The notes beneath the pieces are model-generated. The model searched no databases. It was given only the letters and a program-made list of their open reading frames with translations, and was not told where the DNA came from. Below, one piece after another: positions 15,901-22,789 of a stretch of DNA of 29,844 nt. The position numbers and the translations under genes are program-made. How positions within the stretch are numbered: position 1 is the first letter of the stretch; the number at the start of each line of letters is the position of its first letter. The DNA comes from a virus, in the IMG/VR virus record IMGVR_UViG_3300036781_000300, positions 1 to 29,844 of that record; one strand, written 5' to 3'.

Positions 15901-18194
15901 TCGATCTTGCCCGCCTTGAACTGGGCGTTGACCTCGTCCCAGGCCTGAGCGCCCTGTTCGTATCCGGACTGCGCGGCCATTGCCTCTTCGGGCGAGTCGA
16001 AGTGGCCGAAGTCACCCTTCGAGCCGTGGTCGCCTACCGGACGCAGGAGGTAATACTGCGGCGGGTCGGCGTTGGGCTCGATCGCCCATCCCTTCGGCGG
16101 GCCTCCGAGCTGGGTACGCGCGCCGTCGAAGCCGGACTTGAAGTTGGTCGGGTCGGCTGCCCCCGCCTCCTTGAGCGACTTGGGAGTGGTCGCGATCGAG
16201 CCGTCGGAGTTGGTCTTCGGACCGGGCGGGAACGCCTCGGCCTTGGTCTCGTTCAGCGCGGTCTTGTGGCTCTTGCCAGCCTGGCGCTTGTCTTTGTAGA
16301 GCTGGGTCTGGGCAGTGTTGTTCCCGAGCGGGGAGAGCCGTCCCTGCTTCTCGGCGTGTGCGTGGAGCTGCGTCGAGGCCTGGTCGAGGTCCTTGTACGG
16401 AATGCCGTTCTCATCGGTTCCGGGCGCCTCGGGGTCTAGGGGTGGACCGTCGGGCGCGCCGGAGTCTTCCGCATCGCTGTCGGCTCCGGAATCCTCGGAA
16501 GCGTTGTCACTGCCGGTTTTCTGGAGCTTGCTGTAGTGCTGCTTGTACGGGGTACCGTCATCGCCTTCGTAGCTGACGTCGCCGCCACTTACTGCCGTGA
16601 CCGTACCGGTTCGACCCTTGTCGTCGACTACGGTGTCTCCCACCTGCGGGTCAGGCCCGGGCTTGCCCTTGTCGCTGTACGGAACCGGCTCGCCTTCGGC
16701 GGGAGTCGCCTGGTCGGATACGCCGTCGCCGGTAGTGCCGATCTTCTGCAGCTTGGTGTAGTGCTGCTTCATCGACTTGCTGCCATTGGCGACGTCGGTC
16801 TCATAGGAAACCTGGCCAGCGTTCACTCCGGTTACGGTGCCGGTGTTGCCATCACCGTCGGTGACCCGGTCACCCTCGTCCGGGTCCGGGCCGTCGTCTC
16901 CTTTGTGGGTGTAGGCCACCGGGTTGTCGGGAGATGCCCCGTCCGAGGTGTCGGAGGCACCGGAGTCCTCGGGCGCTGTGGAGCTGATCCCTTCCAGGTC
17001 ACTCGTGTCCTCGAGGTCGATCGCGCCGGAGCTCGGACCCTCGTCGGGGTTGTCGAAGTCACTCCCCTCGGGCGCGCCCTCGTCGACGGTGCTGCTGTCC
17101 CCGGTCTCGAACGAGTCGGCGTTCTGGATCTCATCGAGGGTGGCGGTGAGGTCCGCGGGAGTGGTTACGTCGCCACCCTTCTCGAGCGCGTCGAGCGTGT
17201 TCTGGAGATCGGACGCCGAGGTCTGCGCCTTGTCGACGTCGTTGGCCTGCAGGGCCTTGTCAATCTTGGCGGCCTGGTCCGTGAGCAGGTCACGTGTCCC
17301 GGGAGACAGGGACTGGCCGGGCGTGCTGGAGCCGCCGTCCTCAGACGAGGATCCGTCGAGCCACTTCCCGAGCGCGATCGAGGGCATGTCGATCCACTTC
17401 CCGTTGGACGGGTCGCGCCACTGGTCGGGGTTGTAGGCGAAGGTGCCAACCTTGTGTCCGGTGAGTGTCTCCACCTTGGAGCGCATGGCAGCTAGGGCGC
17501 GCGCCTTCGGGGAGAACTTGAACGCAGCGGCGAGCACCTCGACCTGCTTGGCGTCCCGCTCGCGCTCGGCTGTGTAGCCGGCTCGGATTGCCTCGAACTC
17601 CTCGTCCTCGGAGGCGAAGGTGGTCGAGAACGCGCCGTGGCCCACGCCGATGCGGAAGTTCGCGCCGCGGGAGGCGATGAGGGCGAGGCGGGCCTCGTCG
17701 AAGGCGGGGATGGCCACGAGGGTGGCTGCGCGAACGCGGGCCTCGTGGGTGACCAGGACGTTGGGGGCAACGCTCTCCTCGCCGTCGGCGCCGTACATGC
17801 GCACCTCGGCGTCGAACGCGTCGACCGAGTCGAGGTCCATGGACACGCCCGAGAGGAACTGGCCGCGCATGAGGCGGGCGCACTCGCGACCGTCCTTGGA
17901 GCCAAGGTCGAGCACACCCCAGGCGTAGATGTCGCCGTTGTCACGGCGCTCCACGCGGTCGATGCGGCCCACGATCACCGCACCGTCGTGTCCGCCGAAG
18001 TCGGCTGGAGCGTAGCGCAGCGGCAGCGGGAAGGTGGCCCACTCGAGGCTCTGCTCCTCGATCAGGCGTCCGTCTCCCGTCAGGAGGCCTTCCACGCCGA
18101 TGACGCCCTCGAAGGGTGCCGTGCCGCTCGGGCCGGTGAACGCGTCGTGGACTTTGAGGTCCGTCTCCGGGTCTGCGAGCAGGGTGTCAGGCAT
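12966..18194 (-). CDS. Giant capsid maturation protease with interrupted domains
   Basis: The 1742-residue protein opens with the prohead protease part (about 1-185): PLPLRY...GGHDGAVIVGRIDRVERR with a likely catalytic His, GVSMDLDS with a likely Ser, then RAATLVAIPAFDEARL. Near residue 1485 is the second part known from actinophage proteases: DWFANPKLTGVTPFTV, GRVYGHLATWQSCH, GIWVAGALRPD, LSGDWR and a VNAPGFGVPR end. These parts are normally close together in proteins of about 450-650 residues. Here the span between them holds two KOW/SH3-like repeats (about 423-486, 501-562), 13 DSG motifs in acidic linkers, helical segments, a GGLPHYIKKIAQHL segment (about 1285) and a MPDGSFPIDDVVDLKAAIK segment (about 1385, DUF6582-like). 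ATG 18194 has an AAAGGAG site. It would trim the capsid N-terminus; the insert's role is unknown. Confidence 0.85.
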   Translation of the reverse strand: MPDTLLADPETDLKVHDAFTGPSGTAPFEGVIGVEGLLTGDGRLIEEQSLEWATFPLPLRYAPADFGGHDGAVIVGRIDRVERRDNGDIYAWGVLDLGSKDGRECARLMRGQFLSGVSMDLDSVDAFDAEVRMYGADGEESVAPNVLVTHEARVRAATLVAIPAFDEARLALIASRGANFRIGVGHGAFSTTFASEDEEFEAIRAGYTAERERDAKQVEVLAAAFKFSPKARALAAMRSKVETLTGHKVGTFAYNPDQWRDPSNGKWIDMPSIALGKWLDGSSSEDGGSSTPGQSLSPGTRDLLTDQAAKIDKALQANDVDKAQTSASDLQNTLDALEKGGDVTTPADLTATLDEIQNADSFETGDSSTVDEGAPEGSDFDNPDEGPSSGAIDLEDTSDLEGISSTAPEDSGASDTSDGASPDNPVAYTHKGDDGPDPDEGDRVTDGDGNTGTVTGVNAGQVSYETDVANGSKSMKQHYTKLQKIGTTGDGVSDQATPAEGEPVPYSDKGKPGPDPQVGDTVVDDKGRTGTVTAVSGGDVSYEGDDGTPYKQHYSKLQKTGSDNASEDSGADSDAEDSGAPDGPPLDPEAPGTDENGIPYKDLDQASTQLHAHAEKQGRLSPLGNNTAQTQLYKDKRQAGKSHKTALNETKAEAFPPGPKTNSDGSIATTPKSLKEAGAADPTNFKSGFDGARTQLGGPPKGWAIEPNADPPQYYLLRPVGDHGSKGDFGHFDSPEEAMAAQSGYEQGAQAWDEVNAQFKAGKIDLATATDPTKFQALWDDIGANVQGGMSPKQAVSAAVKSAKSPSGGVPVPQDNPSGADLSDVSDAVLLQRLRGLIMNGGKASDISALEAEAANRGLSINGSAPVAKAAGETEVLAGSESFRGDDAVAEEDCGCDELSEQGVVGFGTEWKNPVTGESMPLPGLALQSLIMTLANGGLEVSATAISSATEFAETLDAALASGDWNTVFTTAPSFYEATGALYQDYLNEATGSEVYAEASTAYETLENSVLVAASAADESFTLELDADSGDSGDSGEDSSEGGMEGINVKVNPTDTGDDMLDEAILDAVESGSTVVIIADDPSAGPFDAVVGDSGEDSGDSGLPDLVMDGLDAIDSGAIDVGSDSGTDALTSTPEGGLLTGLVAMLGSGDPVSGFDPTDLETLEALGGEIISAAYSGDMATVAAAAPVLLAQLGTLCQVYAGVPDIASALDLFKTAIISLITSGPTDSGDDGDGDGDSPDDSGDDEGDDGYAIAQNPARAKPETGYASATEAFKSASHKNWVQETGGLPHYIKKIAQHLQAQGMDESHAIAAAVSTVKRWSRGGNGVKADTVAKSLAALAEWEAKKAASHVNANADEVVFATVGAAEAYFRAKSAASRKKGASSGAAMPDGSFPIDDVVDLKAAIKAQGRAKNPAAAKKHIKSRAKSLGKESLIPDGWAAELEAFDLEAWEAELAGDIAVSARPTDITSLVASGGQTLAPVAPPKDWFANPKLTGVTPFTVTPEGRVYGHLATWQSCHMESKELGQTCVRAPKSHNGYAGFHTGYVTTEEGVDVPTGRLVAGAPHADPIWGLNSTLVHYSHSGWVGADVRVGEDAYGIWVAGALRPDISANQLRALKASPLSGDWREDPNTGRLELVMGLAVNAPGFGVPRVQALVASAGNVTSMQAVGLVAPRTVVKPGTKGALSIEDLLYLKERAAETKSWGGEAEKLMTLAKDSRSSHIREFVQRRNMEALAARVKELR

Positions 18195-18301
18195 GGGGTC
18201 TCCTTTGTAGGGCGAGATAGCCGAGGTAGCGACTCAAGATCGGGTCGCTGGAACGAACTGTAGCTCCTGGAGACTGACCAGCGCCAGTGTGACGCGCCGA
18301 A

Positions 18302-19186
18302 CTACTTCGGCACGCCCACCATCACGCAGCGGCAGTTGATCGTCTCCGAAGCTGAGCCGGAAGGGTCGCCAGGGTAGCGGAGGTGTTCGCCTCCGACCTC
18401 GAACGAGGAGCCGATCTTCACGATCTGGTTGTCGGCCACCACGTGCGTGGGGCGTACCCGGTCGTCGTGTCGGGTGACCCACATCTTCTGGGTGTAGCCC
18501 GCCTTCTCGAGCTGGCGCTGCATCTGCCGGCCGAAGATCCGGGTGTAGGCGGTACGGATGTCACGCTGCATCCGGTCGCGCCAGTTGATGTCTCCGGGAC
18601 GGTCGTCGTTCTCCCAGTCGCCTGGGGTGACGAGCGTGCCGGTCGGATGCGGGGCGAGCGGGGCCTCAGGGATGAGGGTCGGGTTCTCCAGCGAGCCGCC
18701 GTTTCGGAGCTGCTTGAGGATCTGGCGGGAAATTCGGCGGCGCAGCCACGCGTCGACCTTGTCCGAGAGCGCGGCGATGAGCCCTACGACACCCTGGGTG
18801 GAGGCGTCCGGGTGGGCGAACAGGTCCGTGATCAGATCGGTCCGGTCCTCGGGGGTCGCCTGCATGTTCTTGCACGTGGCGATCGCCATCTCCGCCGCGT
18901 CGTAGGCGTCGTCGGCGAAGGGAAGCTCGTCGAGCTCGGAGATCAGGTCGGCCCGCACAGCGGAGAAGGTGGGGTGCGACATGGCTGTCGTCAGCGCGCT
19001 CTTCCAGTACCCAATCGCCGTTCCCCGGGTGATTGTTCCGGCCAGGGTGGCCGTCGTCATCTTCGCCAGGAACGACGCGAGGGCGCCGTCGCAGGCGTCG
19101 AGAATGGCCGCTTCGAGGTTCTCGGAGCGGTTCAGAGCGGCCTGCGGCGACTCGAGGTCGGGAGGCGTGATCGTGTTCTCGGCCAC
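18302..19186 (-). CDS. MuF-like head morphogenesis protein
   Basis: From GTG 19186 the product is 294 residues. The C-terminal part has the MuF signature: RHDDRVRPTHVVADNQIV, LRYPGDPSG, and INCRCVMV at the very end. Such minor head proteins bind the portal and enter the capsid. The N-terminal two-thirds are helical. The start lacks a ribosome site, but TACGCT lies seven bases before the GTG. GTG 19210 would add eight residues and has only a weak GGGG. Starts further upstream would overlap the preceding gene heavily and give an Arg/Pro-rich out-of-frame-like leader, so I reject them. A 107-base gap separates it from the protease gene; I see no clear signal in it. Confidence 0.85.
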   Translation of the reverse strand: MAENTITPPDLESPQAALNRSENLEAAILDACDGALASFLAKMTTATLAGTITRGTAIGYWKSALTTAMSHPTFSAVRADLISELDELPFADDAYDAAEMAIATCKNMQATPEDRTDLITDLFAHPDASTQGVVGLIAALSDKVDAWLRRRISRQILKQLRNGGSLENPTLIPEAPLAPHPTGTLVTPGDWENDDRPGDINWRDRMQRDIRTAYTRIFGRQMQRQLEKAGYTQKMWVTRHDDRVRPTHVVADNQIVKIGSSFEVGGEHLRYPGDPSGSASETINCRCVMVGVPK

Positions 19187-19193
19187 GGGACAG

Positions 19194-19199
19194 AGCGTA
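19194..19199 (-). promoter_or_regulatory. TANNNT hexamer before MuF-type GTG start
   Basis: TACGCT ends seven bases before GTG 19186, inside the 50-base gap after the preceding gene. It helps choose this start, since no ribosome site is visible. Confidence 0.3.
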
Positions 19200-19236
19200 G
19201 CGGGTAACACAAGCCCCAGAAAAGGGCGCGCCGAAG

Positions 19237-19722
19237 TTATCCGGGGTGGACTATGAAGATCGGAAGACCCAGACCGGAGCGAAGTCGCATGGCCAGGACG
19301 TTGAGGTGGTGCTCGTCGTTGGTCACCGCGAGGTCGTGAACGTACTGGTCGAGGATGGCCACGGCCAGTGCCGCGTCGAACTTGGGCCCATGGGTGTCGA
19401 GGATGAGCGGGACCACGTCCCACGCTCCCTTGAGGGCCTTGGTCACGATCTGGTCGGTTGCCTCGTAGTGGGTGTGCACGAGGTAGTAGGGCTTGTCGCC
19501 CCATTCGTTGTAGCGGCTCCTCTCGGCCCGGATGAGGTAGTTGCCCATCTTCTCCAACGCCTTGACCACCAGGACGTCGCAGACCGCGATCAGGGTCTGG
19601 ACGGTGTGGTCAGGGGACTCCCCGGGCTTGGCGGAGAACTCGTGCCCGCATTCCGGGCAGGTGACGACGCGGTTGTCGATGGAGGGGGCCAGGAGGGCGG
19701 AGCCGGGGTCTTGGTCGAGCAT
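19237..19722 (-). CDS. Hypothetical protein with a CPECGH knuckle
   Basis: Starting at ATG 19722, which overlaps the portal stop as TAATG, the product has 161 residues. Cys22 and Cys25 lie in TCPECGHEFSA, half of a zinc ribbon; no second Cys pair is seen. The rest is helical with HTHYEATDQIVTKALKGAWD and a C-terminal NDEHHLNVLAMRLRSGLGLP. I do not recognise a family. Its place between portal and MuF-type genes suggests a role in head assembly or packaging. An upstream in-frame start would lie within the portal gene and is less likely. Confidence 0.7.
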   Translation of the reverse strand: MLDQDPGSALLAPSIDNRVVTCPECGHEFSAKPGESPDHTVQTLIAVCDVLVVKALEKMGNYLIRAERSRYNEWGDKPYYLVHTHYEATDQIVTKALKGAWDVVPLILDTHGPKFDAALAVAILDQYVHDLAVTNDEHHLNVLAMRLRSGLGLPIFIVHPG

Positions 19723-21629
19723 TACGCGGAGACCTCGTCCCACGTGCCGAAGGCCTCGGCGTTTGCGGCCGCGGGCATCTGGGTGTTGGGGATGCCGACA
19801 CCGGAGGCGCCGCCTGCCCCACCCGGGAGCGCGCCGATGGGAGCCCTCGAGGGGTCCTTCGGCTTCCAGGGGGCGGCGGGAGCACCTGCCTGAGCAACGG
19901 CCGGCGAGAGCTGGGGAGCGGGAGCACCCTTCGAGGCGGCGGGCGCCGGCGCGATCTGCGAGGAACCAGACGAGGACTCCGCCGCGGCGCTCGCCGCCAG
20001 GCCCGACTGCGGCTCGCCGTTGAGGAGGGCCTCGATTTGCTCCACCATCACGTCCAGTCCCGGCCGGTTCATGAGCCCAGGGTTAGCCTCGACCATGGTC
20101 TTGACGATGTCGATCGCCGCCTCCTTGTTGTCGGTCTTCTTCGGAGCGTCCGACTCGTCGAAGCCGTTGGCGCGGCGGGTGGTCTCGTCCGAGAGGAGAC
20201 CTAGCTGGTACAGCGCCTGGGCGTTGGTGCCCTGGTTGGCCTGGACCACGAGTTCGGAGGTGTCGAACCAGACCGCGTAGTTCTGGGCCTGGGCGACCGA
20301 CAGGCCGTTGGCGCGGAGGACCGGGCGGAGGAACTCTGTGGTGAGGGCGCGAGCGATGAGCGCGAGGGTGGGGGAGATGTGCGAGTCGACGGTCTCCGAC
20401 TGGGTCAGCCAGGCGCTCCAGTGGTTGGAGTCGTCGGTGCCGAGGAGGAGGGCCGCGGGCGCGTCCAGCGAGAGAGCGATGCGCCGGATCGCCTCTTCGC
20501 GAAGGGCTGGAAGGGCCACGTCAAGCGGCGTGGAGAAGGAGATGAGCTCCGGGGTCTTCGTGTCGTCCGGGATCGTGACGACGTAGGGGACGACAGCCGA
20601 GGCGGAGTCGCGGTCGCCGATTGGGGTGACCATCGCGTCGATGAGCATCTCGGTGAATGGGTCGCGCGGGTCATCCTCCGGCAGGCCCAGCGAACGCTTG
20701 ATCGCCCGGCTCGCGGAGGAGCGCATGATGAGCATGCCGGCACCCGCCAGGCGCGAGTCGATCTGGGCGCTCCCGTATTGGGTGAGTCCAACCAGCTCGC
20801 GCAGTACCGGGAGGGTTGCGCGCACCGGCGAGTCCGGCACCGAGGAGTCGGCCGGGTGGGCGTTCCAGAGGGAGATGACGTAGGCGGCAGACTTCGGGAT
20901 CTTGACGACGGCCTTGCCGCGCTGCTGCGAGCCCACCTGTCGGAGCTCGAACGTGGAGTCGGTCTCGGTGAACTCCGTCACCGCCAGGGTGCGCCAGACA
21001 AGCTCGCCGATCGGCACGGTGGAGATCTGGCGCGGGGAGGTCTCGCCCTTCCACACCTCGGGAGGCGCTCCCACGAGGTAGCACGCGCCGACCACGAACT
21101 GGTTGAGGAAGGCGCGCTCGACGATCTCCTGCACGCCCAGGAACCCGTCGCCCAGCGAGTCGAAGACGATCTGGGCTTTCTTGTCCTGAGGATTCTGCGG
21201 GGCGGCCGGGGCTGCGGTTCCCGCCTCGGGAGCAGTCTGCCCCGGGAGGGTGGGGGCTGTGGCCTCGGGAAGCTCGGTGACGACGCCGTTGTTGACGGTG
21301 CCGACGAAGAACCTTGCGCGGGAGGCCCGCTTGGCCAGGGTGTTGGAGAGGAAGTGGAGCTCCCCCACCAGGTCGAACATCGTCCAGGCGTCGATCATCC
21401 AGGATTCGGTCTTGCGGTTGGTGCCGGCTCCGGAGATCTTGGTCTGGATGATGCGCTGGGCCGAGGCAACGAGCGAGGTGCCATTGCGCATGTCGATCAC
21501 GTTGGAACTGGCGACCCGACTACCCAGCTGGAAGCGGGCGAAGCGGGTCGAACGCCGCGTTCGGCGGTTCGGCACGTAGGGAGCCTGGACGTCCTGATCT
21601 ACGCGGACAGCCTCGGTTGTCTGGGACAC
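19722..21629 (-). CDS. Portal protein
   Basis: I take GTG 21629 as start (635 residues), as AGGAGG ends five bases upstream; a GTG at 21635 abuts that site. The core fits actinophage portals: WMIDAWTMFDLVGELHFLSNTLAKRASRARFFVG (an early wing helix), VQEIVERAFLNQFVVGACYLVG, RQVGSQQRG, LGLPEDDPRDPF, VVPYVVTIPDD, the LDVALPALREEAIRRIALSLDAPAALLLG crown-stem segment and NHWSAWLTQSETVDSHISPTL. The last 110 residues are Ala/Pro/Ser-rich. The dodecameric portal is the DNA entry gate of the head. No terminase lies next to it in this window. Confidence 0.9.
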   Translation of the reverse strand: MSQTTEAVRVDQDVQAPYVPNRRTRRSTRFARFQLGSRVASSNVIDMRNGTSLVASAQRIIQTKISGAGTNRKTESWMIDAWTMFDLVGELHFLSNTLAKRASRARFFVGTVNNGVVTELPEATAPTLPGQTAPEAGTAAPAAPQNPQDKKAQIVFDSLGDGFLGVQEIVERAFLNQFVVGACYLVGAPPEVWKGETSPRQISTVPIGELVWRTLAVTEFTETDSTFELRQVGSQQRGKAVVKIPKSAAYVISLWNAHPADSSVPDSPVRATLPVLRELVGLTQYGSAQIDSRLAGAGMLIMRSSASRAIKRSLGLPEDDPRDPFTEMLIDAMVTPIGDRDSASAVVPYVVTIPDDTKTPELISFSTPLDVALPALREEAIRRIALSLDAPAALLLGTDDSNHWSAWLTQSETVDSHISPTLALIARALTTEFLRPVLRANGLSVAQAQNYAVWFDTSELVVQANQGTNAQALYQLGLLSDETTRRANGFDESDAPKKTDNKEAAIDIVKTMVEANPGLMNRPGLDVMVEQIEALLNGEPQSGLAASAAAESSSGSSQIAPAPAASKGAPAPQLSPAVAQAGAPAAPWKPKDPSRAPIGALPGGAGGASGVGIPNTQMPAAANAEAFGTWDEVSA

Positions 21630-21638
21630 GGTCACCTC

Positions 21639-22076
21639 CTAGTCGATCCTCGAGCTTAGGTGGCCGACCAGGTAGTTGAGGCCCAGCGCGCCGAGGGCGA
21701 TACGCCAGATCGTACCGAGGACCGGGAGCTTACCGATAGTCGCCGTGCCGATGATGATCGCCACGCCGATCCAAAACCCCACGCAGAAAGGACAGTCGAG
21801 TCCCTTCACGAGCTTGGCCTGCCACGTTATTGGGCCCTCCCAGACGACCTTGTCGTCAACGCTTGCCACGATCTCCTCGAGAGGCCGGGTCGGGTTGGCG
21901 AGGTGCAGCTGGCGGCCGACTTCGCCCTGGGCAGCGTCCTCGTGGGTGGCAGCCCACTTCTTGGCCGGAGCGCCGAGCGCCCATTCCCCGAGCCAGTCGG
22001 AGGTAACGAAGCGGGTGAGGCGGAGCGTGGCGCCTGCAATGAGGACAAGATCTGACGCGGAGAATCGACGGGTCAC
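21639..22076 (-). CDS. Small membrane protein, DUF1360-like
   Basis: The 145-residue protein has an N-terminal hydrophobic helix (about 8-20), a polar middle and a C-terminal membrane segment around LDCPFCVGFWIGVAIIIGT followed by a second one. The CPFCVGFWIG motif is typical of DUF1360 proteins of phages and bacilli, whose role is unknown. The stop overlaps the portal ribosome site, so it is co-transcribed with the head genes. The GTG start has no Shine-Dalgarno; TACAGT lies seven bases upstream. It is the first gene of the head operon. Confidence 0.75.
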   Translation of the reverse strand: MTRRFSASDLVLIAGATLRLTRFVTSDWLGEWALGAPAKKWAATHEDAAQGEVGRQLHLANPTRPLEEIVASVDDKVVWEGPITWQAKLVKGLDCPFCVGFWIGVAIIIGTATIGKLPVLGTIWRIALGALGLNYLVGHLSSRID

Positions 22077-22083
22077 AGGCCCG

Positions 22084-22089
22084 ACTGTA
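22084..22089 (-). promoter_or_regulatory. -10-like TACAGT before the head operon
   Basis: TACAGT ends seven bases before GTG 22076 in the 99-base divergent gap to the plus-strand operon. With no ribosome site present, a leaderless head-operon transcript is plausible. Confidence 0.38.
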
Positions 22090-22175
22090 TCAGGTGGCCT
22101 ACGAACGCGCGTCCCTCTCGAGGCCTCCCGCCTCTCCCAGGTAAGCTGCGCTCCGAACGACCTGATGGGGGACCA

Positions 22176-22577
22176 ATGCTCAATGTGATCCTACTGCTGG
22201 GGGTGACCGCGTCCGCGCTCACCTCGGGAGTGCTCCTCGACGACTCCAATTCCGACCCGTTCACCGCCTTCTTCGACCATGACTGGGCCAGTGTCGGTGG
22301 CTGGTCTCTCTTCGTTTCCCTGGTGCTCTTCGTCGTCGTTGGCTCCTTCCGTGAGTGGTGGGTTCCTGGCCCCCGGAACAAGCGCAACGAGGCCCTTATC
22401 CTCACCCAGCAGAACCTGATCAAGCAGCTCGCGGACCAGGTAACGAAGCTGACTGAGTCGAATGAATTCACAAAATACGTCATGGAACAGGTCGTTCCCC
22501 GTCCCTCTAACAGGGACAGTGGGAGTACCGTGGCCCGCAGGTCCGTAACAACTGACCCCGAGGAGAGCGCGCCATGA
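22176..22577 (+). CDS. Holin-like membrane protein with C-terminal coiled coil
   Basis: The 133-residue protein has two hydrophobic segments (about 2-19 and 41-60) and then a charged helix (about 70-105, ALILTQQNLIKQLADQV) likely to form a coiled coil, ending in a Ser/Thr/Pro tail. ATG 22176 follows GGGGGA. Two-span proteins with a charged tail are typical phage holins, but no endolysin is in the window to support this. It overlaps the next gene by ATGA. It is transcribed opposite to all the virion genes. Confidence 0.7.
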   Translation: MLNVILLLGVTASALTSGVLLDDSNSDPFTAFFDHDWASVGGWSLFVSLVLFVVVGSFREWWVPGPRNKRNEALILTQQNLIKQLADQVTKLTESNEFTKYVMEQVVPRPSNRDSGSTVARRSVTTDPEESAP

Positions 22578-22789
22578 CGCTAAACCCGTTCCAGCATGCT
22601 AAGGAAGCCCGAGCACAGCAGGAGAAGGTGGCTGCCGAGCTCGAGGAGCTCCAGAAGAAGGCCGACGCCCGCGAGCCGAAGGTCAATGCACTCTGGAACT
22701 GGGCGATGAGCCGTAGAGTGTCGAACGGTGTGGGTCACGACTTCGAGTGGGACCTCTCGAACCCCCGCCACTTCGGGAGCTCAACATGA
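22574..22789 (+). CDS. Small phage protein of unknown function
   Basis: This 71-residue protein overlaps both neighbours by four bases, so it is translationally coupled. The N-terminal half is a charged helix (residues 8-33, coiled-coil-like). The C-terminal half contains W-x-x-R followed by NGVGHDFEWDL, a pattern like small proteins often placed beside membrane or lysis genes in actinophages. No membrane span or catalytic motif is visible. Confidence 0.65.
   Translation: MTLNPFQHAKEARAQQEKVAAELEELQKKADAREPKVNALWNWAMSRRVSNGVGHDFEWDLSNPRHFGSST

Noticed and set aside
16536-17495. 319-codon plus-strand ORF opposite the protease gene
   Set aside because: Composition looks protein-like in places, but it mirrors a real gene and has no neighbours or start signal on that strand.
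19187-19504. Extended MuF-type protein starting at 19504 (400 residues)
   Set aside because: The extra part overlaps the preceding gene in another frame and is Arg/Pro-rich without structure; the frame becomes protein-like only from about 19186.
20379-21659. 426-codon plus-strand ORF opposite the portal gene
   Set aside because: Antisense shadow; the portal frame carries recognisable family motifs.
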